Source of the DNA: Panax quinquefolius
Taxonomy: Eukaryota > Streptophyta > Magnoliopsida > Apiales > Araliaceae
DNA: 64,000 nt
NCBI GenBank assembly: GCA_020205615.1
Contig: CM035156.1
Coordinates: forward strand, 18,255,128 to 18,319,127
Direction of reading: 5' to 3'
The notes below the pieces were generated by a model. That model ran no database searches, was not told where the DNA came from, and saw only the letters and a list, made by a program, of their open reading frames with translations. A program made the translations under genes and the position numbers. Positions 9,856 to 22,000 of this stretch are shown one piece after another; position 1 is the stretch's first letter; each line of letters begins with the position of its first letter.

Positions 9856-11972
9856 TAGTATTAACATTATTTGATCTATATCTAATGTCTTTTATTCGTT
9901 TTCTCCTGGTTTGCAGCCACAATATACCAATGTTTTTTTTGAAAGAGATTTTTGCAAGAATTTACACTTTGTACTTTATTGATTTAGAAAATCGATATTT
10001 TCATATCATTTTTGATATTTTTTATATGTATGACTCATATATTAGTTAATGTGTCAAATTTTTATTAGCTGATATATGTATCCTACGTGTAGAAATATTA
10101 AAAAATGATGTAGAAATATCAATTCCTTGATTTATTCATTCTTGTGTACATAATAATCTACACCATCTACAAGTTAGCGTGTAGTAAAATTCCTCAAATT
10201 AAAAATATATAACGCACCAAATAATAAGATAATCTCTATTAAATATTAGGTATTGAGGAGGATCCCTTTTTCTTAAGTCAATACATTAAAGTTGGTGGTT
10301 GTATAATAAAATTAGAAAAGAAGAGGAAGGAAAACAAAAACCAAACCCCATTGCAAAAAGCAAGTAAAAGAATAGAAGAAATTCAAGGTAATCAATTATC
10401 CATCGTGGTCTAAATTATGGTCTATTTTATCCATAATCCTATGTTTAGTGCTTCAAGCATTCAAGAAGCATATGACTAGTTCCACATTCGATGGCATGAA
10501 AGTTCTGGAAATGTTGTTACAATCCCAGACACCAAAATCTTAAATAATCATTTAAATTAATAAGTAATCAATTTTTCATAATTGGAGTATTGTTTAAGTT
10601 AAGAACTCTCATAATCGACATAATATATACAATTGTAATTACTAGTCCAAGTGGCACAATTTTTTCTAGTAGAGGTGAATTTTAACTAATTTTTTATGAT
10701 ATTGATGATTCATTTTTAGAAGGTTTGAATTTTAACCACATGTCATTATTGCCTAAATTAATTAAAATGCAAGTTTCCAACCAACAACAAATTCAAACAA
10801 ACTACAAATTTTAAATTATCAAACGAAAAAAGCTTTAATTTAGTTATCTTTTAAGTTTGATCTGCAAGTCGCAGTCTCGCTCTCTGTCGCAGCGAAGAGG
10901 AAAAGTCACAAAGCGATGAAGTCGTGAAGAACTGAAGATGTAGTGACGGAGATGTAAAAGAAGTAGAATGAGCAACGCTGCAACGGAAGAAGGTAGAAGC
11001 AGAATGAAACTTTGCAGGGTCTGTATTTTGTATTTAGATTAAGAATGAAACTTTTCTTTTTGCCCCTTCAAGTTTAACTCTTTCATTAATTTGTCCTCTC
11101 TTAAGTTTATTAACTTTATATTTACGCTATCCCCACCCACCCCACCCCACCCCACCCCACCCCTATACTCAAAAAAAACTCACTCAGCAGGTTGTTTATC
11201 TTGTCCCTCCATATATCCGGCCTATACATACTGCGCGTGTATAATTAGCGTAAAAATATAATAAGAGTTTTATCTATTATGGGAAATAGAATTTAAAAAT
11301 TAAGAAAATAAGGGAGTGGAGATTTGTAACAGAGCCTCAATTCATTGCTCTACCTTTATAATAAGAGGTAATATTATCAAACTCACTTTAGCAATTAAAA
11401 ATTACAATAATCAATTACGTTAACTTAGCTTAAAAAGAATAAGATAAACATCACACAAGACAGAGAGAGAGGTGGAGGTGGGGGTGGGAGTGGGGGTGGG
11501 GTGGGGGACTTATACAAAGGTGGAAATCAAATATAAAATCTTAAGGTCCTTAATTTTAACCATTACAATAAGAATATAATAACAATTGTATGGGGATGGA
11601 TATATTATATTAAAATAAAAAGTTCATGTTACATGATCAGCTGTTGAGATAAGACCACTAATAACCCACTATCTACTGTCCTTAGATATCTCCATGTGAT
11701 TTGGCGCACACTGGGCCTACTGCAGTGGAGTGCTTATCAACCGTACATTTACTACTCACTACCTACTTTTCAAAATATAATCTTGGAGAGAATTTAATTG
11801 ATCACCATGGCCTCCTCTTTTGTTTGTGTTCTTCTCTGCGTATAGGAGGAGATCAGATTTTGTTGCCTAAAACATTGTTGGACAGTTGAGAATCATTTAT
11901 ATTCAAATTTTCAATGACAACCGTCACTTCCTTCATTCAGAGATTGTATGTGTTAATAACACAAATGAAAAA

Positions 11973-12008
<36 letters not shown>

Positions 12009-13852
12009 CAGATCTTAAGTTTACTCTTTATTTAACATACTTTGCATATCTCCTTTTAATGATTGACGGAATGACGATTGATCTTGGCTATAAATCGGTA
12101 AATCCATCGTTATATGTTGTAAAAGTCGCTTAAAAATTTAAGATAACGGTTTTATATATAATAATGAGAATCAAATAAATCATTTCAATCCAGTATTTAA
12201 AGGGAGTATCTGAGGTATATTAAATATAGGGTAAGTTTAAAATCCGGACCCTACATATATATACAAATTGATGTAGGTTGGTATAAACTAATTTAACATC
12301 TCTACTTGAGTAGTTAAACTAATGTTTGTATTACTGGTGCTTTTGTTGAGAGGTCATGTTTGTGAGTCGACACACGTACATACTGACATAGGCCCTGGCT
12401 AAAGCCCGATGTGTAAAACTTTAGTAGCCCACTTAAATGATAAATTTTAGAAATTTTTGAGAGATATTTGTGTTATGTATATATATCTTTCGAAACAAAA
12501 GAGGCCAGGTCGCGTCGGGTTTAAATTTAAAGGATCACAAAAAAATTTATCCAATGAAATAGGTTAAAATTTTTTTTATTTTCGCTTTTAAGTAATTTAA
12601 AACTTCGAGGCTAACCTGCGTACATATGTATTTGTAAGGATCATTAAAGTAAAGAAAGGTAAAAAAAAATTCAAAACTCTAAAAGAAAAGAAGAAAGGGA
12701 AACAAAATGAAGTTATTTTTATAGATGGATCATAAATTTTTTTGTGTTGAAAATGTCATGTTAATTGCTTTGGTACGGTTTTTGGTGTTTAGTGGTTTGT
12801 TGAGAGGTTCCGTAACCCATCTTTCTTTATCCTCCTCCTCCAATTTATATTTATGATGATGAAATTAGGTAGAAATTCATGTGTAGCTAGAAAAAGAAGT
12901 AACATGAAAACGAAAATTTGTTACTAGTCCCTCCATTCTACAAAATCATTTCAGTTCTATCTATAAAATTTGTAAACATTACCAATATAATTTTATTTTT
13001 TAAGTTTTCTTTGGCAAATGTAAGAATCGAGTGTCAACTGGGAATAGCAGTGGAAGCAAAAGCAAATCATCACGGACGAGTACAGCCACAGGGGAAACTA
13101 AAGTGGAATTAATTATTGCTATCAACAGAAGAATTAGGTCAGGAATAGAACTTGCAGACTAATTAGTCTTCATGGGGAATCATGTTTTAACTGTGTAAAT
13201 TACTTTTCCTAACTTTTCACAATCTTTGGTCATGGTGACCCCCCCTCCCCCCCCCACCCCCCAATTAATAATATTAACTTTTCCAGCTAATTCACATGTT
13301 TGTCCACTATATCAAAATATTAAAACCATATTTAATATAATCGTTATTCTTCTTTCTATCTTTCTTTTTAAATAAAAATTTGTTTTTGCCTATGTTCTTG
13401 TTTCTTTCTATTTAGAATTAATATCCGAGTACAATAAGATTAGGAAGGAATTTTCAAGGTTTTTAAATTCTTGGTGTTTAAATTCCGTAATCTTTTTATT
13501 ACTCAATATATATTGCATTAAATAAAAAAGAACTTCCGTGGACCATCATGAAAAGTATGAGCTCAAGACCAAGATTCAAAAAAATATCCACTTGAATCTA
13601 CCAAATATCGTTTGTCAAACATTTACATTGTGATTGTGATGATGTCAATGAGTCTCGAGTGCACGCATGATTTTATTGTTATAATTTGAGCTAAAATAAA
13701 AGTGGGTTTTAATAATTATTTTAAGTAAATTTATATATTAATGTGTTCTACTCCATAAGTATTGAGTATTTGGAAGCTTAAATCTATATAGTAATAAATG
13801 AGATATTAACTCTCAAAAAGGCACCCTTAAAAATAATAAATGATAATAAATA
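9856..13852. other. Intergenic DNA with simple repeats
   Basis: No gene recognised on either strand. It holds a CCCCA-rich run at about 11131-11163, a G-rich run at 11470-11508, a (TA)n microsatellite at about 11975-12004 and a C-rich run at 13240-13262. The open frames here have no recognisable motifs. Confidence 0.5.
11470..11508 (+). repeat. G-rich tract with G-quadruplex potential
   Basis: More than four runs of three or more Gs separated by 1-3 bases (GGTGGGGGTGGGAGTGGGGG and onward). The composition satisfies the usual G-quadruplex pattern. No adjacent gene suggests a role. Confidence 0.6.
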
Positions 13853-14428
13853 TGTGGAAAGTCAAGTCTCGCATTCGTTAAAAAAAGATTTAATAGGTTT
13901 ATATCATGAAAGTTCTTTCTTGGATTTGGGACTCAAGGGCACCTTATTTTTGTGGAAGAAAGAGGACTTAACTAAAGGCTTGATTTGAGCCATACGCGCA
14001 TCGCAAACAATAGGTCAGGTCCTTATATATAATTTGTTGGACAAAATTTATTTAAATTTTTTAATTTAAATTTATTTAGATTTTATTTTATTTACTTTTA
14101 ATCATCAAAACTGTGTCGTTTTGATAAACAGTGTTTATAAATATATGTGGGAAGTCAACTCCCACATTGGTTAACAACTAAAGATTTAATAGGTTTATAT
14201 AAATGAAAGTTGTTCTTGGGTTTGGGCCCCAAGAGGCACCCTAATTTTGAGGAAGGGAGAGGACCTGTCCAAGTCTTAAACCCGCACGCGCCACCGGTTA
14301 GTCAAGATCCTTGTATATAATTTCTTGGACAAAATTTATCTAAATTTTTTAATTAAAATTTATTTATATTTTATTTTATTTAGTTCTAATTATCAAAATT
14401 GTGTTGTCTTGATAAACAGTATTTATTA
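13853..14428 (+). repeat. Tandem duplication, two units of about 289 bp
   Basis: Unit 1 (13853-14140) and unit 2 (14141-14428) share a run of landmarks in the same order: TATGTGG-AAGTC, AAGATTTAATAGGTTTATAT, a GGCACC word, GGTCCTTATATATAATTT or its variant, GGACAAAATTTAT, and TTGATAAACAGT. Unit 2 opens with GTGGGAAGTCAACTCCCAC, an inverted-repeat start often seen at small plant LTR or TRIM elements. The units differ at many sites, so the duplication is old. Confidence 0.75.
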
Positions 14429-14430
14429 TA

Positions 14431-14680
14431 CTACGTTGTTTTGTGAAGCATTGCCTGTCAAACGGACGCGTTCAAATTGCGTCGTTTTGGGAAAGGTTAT
14501 CTGCCTGAACGGGCTCTGCAAAACTACGTCGTTTTTGCCTGAACGGACGCGTCTTTTGTTAAAGCATTAAACTATGTCATTTTTGTTCTGCTGAGCCTAA
14601 AACTACTTCGTTTTTGTTCCGAATGGACGCGCCTTTTCTATTTAAAGCCAAAACTACATCATTTTTAGCTTAATCATACC
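14431..14680 (+). repeat. Short tandem repeats with ACTACGTCGTTTTTG core
   Basis: About five units of roughly 60-65 bases carry ACTACGTCGTTTTTG or a variant followed by a CTGAACGGACGCG-like word (near 14440, 14480, 14525, 14570, 14600 and 14655). The stretch is CG-rich against AT-rich surroundings. Such repeats just upstream of a TATA box fit the enhancer part of an LTR. Confidence 0.65.
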
Positions 14681-14724
14681 TTTTTAGTGGGTTGTCCCTT
14701 CTGATGGGTGATCACTTACCCTAC

Positions 14725-14733
14725 TATAAATAG
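14725..14733 (+). promoter_or_regulatory. TATA box in the LTR-like remnant
   Basis: TATAAATAG directly after the CG-rich repeat block and before an AT-rich leader. No downstream gene is recognised. Confidence 0.4.
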
Positions 14734-14900
14734 AGAAGGAGGGCTGCCATTTTTATTCATTTAATTCATTCAAGTATAATCATTACAGTCTTCTTATTCT
14801 TCATTTCATTAGCAATTTATAGTTTATTTTTTTAGAGATAGTTCTAAGCATTTTATTTTGGTTCGTTCAGTATACTATTTGAAGTGTTATTATAGTATAT

Positions 14901-15787
14901 AGTGTCATTGTATTCTAGAAGACAAATGTTATCAATTCTGAACATCATACGGAGAAGAGCATAATTACCTTAAGTACATAATACTAAGTACTAACCTTGA
15001 CAAAATTATTTTAATATAAGTTAATATATATTTATAATATCCATTTTCAAATTACTAACATTTATTTGTTTCAAGATGTGATCAATTGCTACAAGAACCC
15101 CATAATTATTAAGGAGGGTACTTGTGAGTAAATTAAGTTGGTGTGTCATAATAATATTCATCTAGCAGAGGGTGGTAGGGTCACAACCACCAACCGGCAA
15201 CCTATAAAGAAAAGATTAATTAGAACCATCCCCCACAGTCCTTCACACGACTCATTGTTTTCTTACAAACTAAACGGACCACCATGCAGTTTAATTTTGA
15301 CACGTACACGGTACATCCCAACTGAAAATGACCAAAAATCAACCCACAATTTTTATGCATTTTCATTATCCCACACTCAATTTTTTGATAACTAACAATT
15401 TTTTGATTCTTTTGGCACAACCTTATTCGATATTTTCTTTTCCTTTCATAAAAAATGATTGAATTTTGCTTAATTGTTTTCATATGCGCACTGATGTAAA
15501 CACTGTTAATTAGAACTTGAAGGATTGAGAGATGTATATGTAATTTCTGGGTACACAACTCATCATATCTATAGATAGATACATATTTCTGGGAATATTT
15601 ACAGAAGCCGGCTACAAGAAAAGTTGTAACGCTAGCTATAATCAGTCAAAATCTTATTGATGGTGGAGCAGAGGAATGAAATTTGATATGAATTCAACTA
15701 CTATTATATTATATTAAATTAAATATAATATATGGTACTCCATATTTACATTAAATGGTCATAGCTATAGTATATTTTAATTTTTGG
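14901..15787. other. Intergenic DNA downstream of the minus-strand gene
   Basis: Holds the likely 3' region of the gene at 15788-16385. Two overlapping open frames at 15138-15558 on opposite strands lack recognisable motifs and are probably chance. Confidence 0.5.
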
Positions 15788-16385
15788 CTAATACAAAGGC
15801 ACTGCTATCTGTGGTGGCTTAGGAGGCTTCTGCACCTGGACAATAATCTCCTCTGCTCGCGGAGGTTCGCATGGACATGGCATTGCAATGAACTTTGGAA
15901 TCCGATCCCCGGGCATTAGTACTGGCAAACCTACATTCGGTTTTGCTTTGAATCCTGCCGCGGGACGCGGGGGGGGGCAAAACATAAAAATAAAATGCAT
16001 GTACTAGTATCAGTATCAGTACGTACCAAGCATAATTCTAAATAATGGAGTAGTAATCTTTTTGTTTTTCATGAATATAGACCATAGTATTAGTACGTAC
16101 TATGAGAAGTTGATTAGGGAGTTAGTTAATTCGGAAGAATTAAAAAGAAATTAATTAGTTAATTACCATGTGGGTGGGTTTAGGTTTGGTGGGAGAATCA
16201 TCATCATCAGCACCTGCACCGGAGAAAGATCGACGTAGGGATCGGAGCTTGTCCCAGTGGTAGCAACAGGAGAAGATGCCACTCAAACTGAAAACGATGA
16301 TCAAAAGCAGAGCAGTCCCAAGAGGAAAGCCAAGGGACGGCCGCGAAGGATCGTTATGGGGTGGTGCATAATAAGGAGTCTCCAT
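15788..16385 (-). CDS. Small membrane protein of the At5g65660-like (hydroxyproline-rich annotated) family, frameshifted
   Basis: Two exons on the minus strand: 16385-16167 and 15954-15788. I chose the start at 16385 because METPYYAPP begins the family-like N-terminus; an upstream in-frame ATG at 16418 would add a run of isoleucines. Exon 1 encodes RPSLGFPLGTALLLIIVFSL, with a membrane segment at about residues 21-40, then SCCYHWDKLRSLRRSFS and an acidic DDDDS stretch. It ends ATG|GTAATT. The acceptor is GGCAG|GATTC after a C-rich tract. Exon 2 ends LPVLMPGD, then IPKFIAMPCPCEPPR and a proline-rich tail, stop TAG at 15788. Both exons match the plant family represented by Arabidopsis At5g65660, whose biochemical role is unknown. 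Exon 1 ends in phase 0, which gives DSKQNRM and then a stop, whereas the conserved tail is in the next frame. One base therefore seems to be missing near 15934, from mutation or sequencing error. Confidence 0.85.
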
Positions 16386-16542
16386 TAGTATTACTATTAG
16401 TATGATGATGATAATCACTTGTAATAATAATAGTGCTACTACTTAATCTCCCTACTCCTCTCATGAATGTGAGGGGTAGAAAGAAAGGAAAAAGGAGAGT
16501 ACAAATTTTGTTACAAGATTTGATGTGTGGAAAAGTGGTGTG

Positions 16543-16553
16543 AATATATAAAG
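16543..16553 (-). promoter_or_regulatory. Putative TATA box of the At5g65660-like gene
   Basis: On the minus strand CTTTATATATTC lies about 160 bases upstream of the chosen ATG, leaving room for a 5' leader of roughly 130 bases. There is no expression evidence. Confidence 0.4.
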
Positions 16554-19015
16554 TTTGAGGCAGGCGGGAGAGAATGGGTACGTGTAAAGGTACTACTGCT
16601 GACTGCTGTCAAAGCCGCGTACGTACGGAAACAGGGGGCTGCCAGGGAATAATGGGCCATCTTGTACTTGATTTGTCTATTGTTTGCATTTGGTGCTAAG
16701 CAATTTGCATGACAAGCTTAGTTTCATTTTTTGGTGGAGAATAAACAAATTAAGATAAAGGAATTAACTTGTCCAGTACTCTCCTAAAAGGCGAAAATCG
16801 AAATCTGCATCTAAATCTAAATACGCAACTTCTGCAAATTAAGTAGGATATCAAATTTCAGACCTGTAATTCCATCATGCTCATGGAATTAGCATATGAT
16901 CAGTTCTTGTGTCTATAATTATCAGCCAAATCAGTACTTGATCATATACTTCATTATTTATATGATTTATATATATATATATATATATATGCATGCATGT
17001 ATTTATATATGGTCGACACACACCTTACTTGACTACTGTCAAGGTTGGAACTTAGTATCTCCTGCTTTGTAGAAAGCTTAATCCACAAAATGAGCTAAAA
17101 TCTTTAATTTCCTCTCTGTTACAATCTCTTCTTCTCTTTTCCCTCAATTTCAAGGCCCTTAATTCTCTATCGTTCATTTTCACGGTGGTCAGTTAACAGG
17201 AAATTGCCCTTTCGGTATCTGAAAGGACATTTCGATCTTTTCTTTTGGCTAGGAGTAGGGACAGTTCTAAGTTCCTAGGGAAGGGAAGGGACTATTAATC
17301 CACTTGATTTCTTAATTACTAAAACCAAAACCAAAACCTTGCCTTGAAAAAACGGACTTCTTGTAATTGGAAAAAACATGAGAGTACAGATAAATCAATG
17401 AAAAAAAATACTCCATACTGATCGATCGAGAAGTAATTCATAATTCTAGTCATATACACTAATGTCTAAGAATTCTGGCTCTTTAGTGAAATACTACTTA
17501 TCAAAATGCAATGTTATTACGTTATTACATAGACACATTTTTTGAAAATCAATTTTAAATTCGAGAAATTGGTATATCTTAGGTAGTAATATTTTATAGA
17601 TAATTTACAATATTTATTATTATATTTAATTAAAATTAAATGAATTTATATCAATTTTATTTTTAAAATATGTCAAATTCATTTCAAAAAAAATAATAAC
17701 GATCTTACATTTTAGGAACATATAGATCAACGAGTTTGAGTTTGGGTTTGGGTTTGGATTTGGATTTGGGTTTGGGGGCCGAGAGCAACTATAAGATTAA
17801 GATTAAGACATCAACGTCAGGTTGTTTCTTAGTAGTTATGAGTAGGACCAGTTGGTACATATGGTCGAGCTGAGTGTCTTGGAAACGATTAATTGTGTAA
17901 ACGATTCTATGAGGATTCAAATTAGTAATCAATGTTGGACAAAATACTAGTCCTGCTATTGTATTACAAAAAAATTCAATCGAATTATAATTGCGACGTA
18001 TATACATACATGAAATATAAGAAAATTAATATTTGTTGACGTGTATATTATTTTTCTTTAAACAATCTTTCTGAATACAAAAAAAGGAAAAATATTGTCC
18101 AAGTATGTCATGAACAAATAACAACCTATAAAAAGACTCAAATTGAAAATTGAACGGGACTCTTATTCAACCCTGCTTGATTACTTGTAGTATATTTTTA
18201 TTCTGCAGCCCAAACTTATACACATCAATAGACAGTGATATGGCCTTTGAATTACAACTTATTTTCGGCTTTCAAAGATGAATTGAATAACAAAAATATT
18301 ATATCCGTTTTGCCTTGTTTAATTATTTTGATCAGAAATGGAGTTATTATATAATTAAGTCATTTAAGAAGTTTGTTTGTAAGTATTCAGGTAGTTATAG
18401 ACCAAAGACAATATATAGTCTCTCTTTTTAATATTGAAGATTAAAGAATTAAATAAAGAAAATAAATGTAACATTAAAAATTGAATCGTAATAGAATATG
18501 TTGTTAAATAAAAAAAGATATTTATATTTATAAGCAGTTAATCATGTCATTTTATGTATTTGTAATAATAAGCCAACATATTTTTGTGGCTAAATTAATT
18601 TAGAATATATGAAATGAGCTCCGATTAATTTATGTTTGTGTATTATTTTTTCTTTCTTCTAAAGTTAACAAAATATTGAACATGTCAATGCGAAGTAGAA
18701 ATAGATTGTGATTTTTTGACAGTTACGTGAAAAGTGGAATTAACTAATGTTCATTTGGACCCCAAAAACAAAAACAGAAAAAAAAAAGATGTTTTTTTTA
18801 GTATTTCTTTAAAAGTTCTTTTACGTTAACTAACCACAACCTTATTAAATGGAACTAGCTGGGCTGGCTACCATACAAATATCTATCTCCTGTAGTATAT
18901 GTGATCAATAGTAGCATACAGATAAATAAATATAATATATGATTAAGTTGGATTGCGATCAATTTATAAAAGTTTACGAGTGTAAAATAGAATAAATTAA
19001 GGTGAGTCATTCTTA
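16554..19015. other. Intergenic DNA with simple repeats
   Basis: No gene recognised. It contains a (TA)n run near 16970-16990 and a TTTGGG/TTTGGA hexamer array at 17734-17778. The open frame at 17789-18007 has no recognisable motif. Confidence 0.5.
17734..17778 (+). repeat. TTTGGG-type hexamer array
   Basis: Six to seven tandem TTTGGG or TTTGGA units. It resembles, but is not, the plant telomere repeat TTTAGGG, so it is a simple repeat and not proof of an interstitial telomere. Confidence 0.6.
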
Positions 19016-22000
19016 GGGGTGTATTTAATTAAGATTTTTAAAGATTTTAAAAGTTTAATTGTATTCAATTAAAACATTTAAATAGTTTATAAAAGTTTAG
19101 TGGTATTGATTATAACTTTTTAATGTCTTTTAAAAGTTAGGTGGTATTGAATTGATTTCTATTAAATGGTAGAGTTTGACTAACTTTAGAAGAAGAATTA
19201 TAACTATCAACCCATATCAAAATCGTATCATCTACTAAAAGATTTACTAAAAGACATATCTCATCTTAATAAGCTAAATAAATTTAAAATACAATTCACA
19301 TGAATCCAATATTTCTAATTACTTTATAATCTTGAATAATTAATACTTACATTGTACCCACAAAAATAAAACATTTATTTTGTTTTTGTAGTCAACGTAC
19401 AAAATTCAAATTTTTAAATTTTGAATTTATTTGTTATTTAATAATAAACACACGTTATTATTTCAAAAATAAAAATAAATACAAAATATTTTATAATTTT
19501 ATACTTTCGTAAATTAACTTAATCGAGTTAAATGAAAAAAAAAAAGTGAGAGAGAGGGAATGTAATATATATAGGATGTAAGACCCCAACTTATTATAAA
19601 TAAAATCAAATTTTCTCTATTTATTATTTTGAAATAGTAAGGGTTGATTTGATTAATGTGGTTAGTTATGGGTAAAATGCGCAAATATTTTCAAATATGC
19701 AAGTGGTTATAAAATATTCGTTTTTATCGGAGAATATTAGTTTGGTCGTGGAATATTCTTACTTTGCCGGAAAATATTAAATGCAATGGTTGTATTTTAA
19801 TGTAGCCCATGCTGAAAGCGATTGGATGAAGAAAATGACAAGTATAAGTTGTTTATAAATAGCAGGCGTAGTTATTACAGAATTATCTTGTTGGAATAAA
19901 TTGGTTAAAACACACGATGGCACTTGTAGATTGCACCAATTATTGATTCTTACGTAGGAAAGCATTACTCGATAATTGTTACGGTGAATTCTTATTCAAT
20001 ATTTTATTTTATTGATTCAATAATTGCTACATTGATATTTTATATTATTGTTGTTTGATAATTGTCCTTACAGTATTTTCATTATCAAATCGATAATTCA
20101 TATTATTTGAATAATATTATTAGATAACATTATTGGCAATGTCTAGAAAGTTACATACAGGAGAGGTTTGATCACCTAATTGCGGTAGAGTGAGGAGAAA
20201 TCCTTATTGGAAAGCCCCTCTTCTCTGAAAACTATAAGGTTGTCGATTATTGTGATTACGTAATATTATTTGTGAATAATTAATTATTGATTTATATGAT
20301 AAGGAAAATATTCATTTTATAATGGATATAGATGAAGAAAATTTTAATGTAACAATTGTTGAAAATTTTTTATTTTATCTTTTCCGATAAATAATTTATT
20401 TAAATATATTATTATATTTTAATAACATAATAATGGTGATATTTTTACAATGAATGTGGGATATATGAGTATATGAGAAGGAAGAGTATTTTATTATTAA
20501 AATTGTTTTAAAACATGTTAAACATATACGTGGCCCATTTCTAATTTGAAATTTGATTATAGCACCGTAAAATCGCTTGGTTTGTGGATTTGGTCAATTT
20601 ACATTTAGAATTTGGAAAAAATTTCTTCTGCAAAGTTGTAGAGAATGAAATTTTCTATGAAAAGGACGTGAGGTTTGAATTTTTCTAATAAAAGGGTATT
20701 TATTGGGAATTATTGAAGTTCAAGTTAGAATAATTGATTTTTGGAGTTTAAAATATTTATTTTAAGAAAAACATTTTTTACATTTGTGGGCCTCATTAAA
20801 CATGTGTTAAGTTGTTGAATTCAAATTTTTGGTATGCGTAAGAAATTTGTTTAATTATATTATTATTTTATTAAATTTTACTGCTTTGGTGTTACAAGCA
20901 TTTTCCTATAAATAAGGGTCTTAGATTAGAATTAAAAATCACATCGTAAGCTGAAGTTTTCTCTCTTTCTCTCTATATTATTGGCGTATTCTTGTGAGTA
21001 TTTTGATACTTTGAGTGTTCTTTATCTGAATGAGTTTTCTTGACTTATATCAAAGTATTCCGGTCGGAAATCTTTGTCTTTTTGGAGGTAAGGGATATTA
21101 TTTTTTTAAAATGATATTATTTCTTCTAATATCATTATCTTAGGAATATTGGTAAGATTTTTCTTGTGAAATTCTTATCTTTTAGTGTCGGGAGTTCTTA
21201 TTAGCGTATCTGACCTTTATTCACGAATCTGGCACCATTCACGGAAAAATTAAATTTTAAGTATTTTGTCAAAATATCTATTATGGATACTAGCTTTGAT
21301 CGTATCCATGTTTTGATCATTTTTGAATTTTACTACACTATGATTATTTATGAAGTATTTTGAACTTGGATTGTTTAAAATGCGAATCCATAATACTTGT
21401 TCTTTTATTTCACCGAATTCGTTTTCTTTAAAATATTTTTCATCATCCTCAGTCTAAATGATGATATTATTGAATATCTTTGGCACGTAGTGCAAAAAGA
21501 TTAATGATTTTATGATGAATATCTTTGGGTCGTAATGCAAAGAAGATGTACGTGTGTTGAGATGAACATGACCAGTGATGAATATCTTTGGCTTTGTATG
21601 CAAAGATGAATATTTGATTCGGTTGTATATTGATTGATATTCTGAGGATAAAATATTGATGATGGACTTTTAAATTCATAGATAAAAGTAGATTTCATTC
21701 TCTACGTAACTCTTCATGAATTATTATTTCAAGCTGCGAATATTGATCTGAAACTTGTTGTACTATTGTATTTTGTAAGATTTTTTTACATTAAAGACTA
21801 ACGATAATTTGTTACTATATTATCTTAGTCATAATATTCTTCTTTGGGCTAGTTGAGCTCACCATTTTCCTTTTGTTCCATTTTTCTTCTCGGGAGGCGA
21901 GAATGTAGCGAGTTACAGTAAAGGTGTGGAATGATGGTTCTAGAGAGTTGTTTTAGTAGTCCTCACCATTTATATAAAATAATGTACCAATAATTATAAA

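Larger units (their letters stand above)
14141..14900 (+). mobile_element. LTR-like remnant (small retroelement), 3' limit uncertain
   Basis: The order is a GTGGGAAGTC opening, then the CG-rich repeat block, then TATAAATAG at 14725-14733, then an AT-rich leader. This resembles a U3-R arrangement. No gag-pol, primer-binding site or matching second LTR is seen in the window, so it is a solo or truncated LTR at most. A duplicated promoter of unknown origin is the alternative. Confidence 0.4.

Noticed and set aside
15138..15558. Open frames of 85 and 112 residues on opposite strands as possible genes
   Set aside because: They overlap each other, have no recognisable motif, low-complexity composition and no supporting promoter or splice context.
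17734..17778. Interstitial telomere repeat
   Set aside because: The unit is TTTGGG or TTTGGA, not TTTAGGG, and the array is very short.
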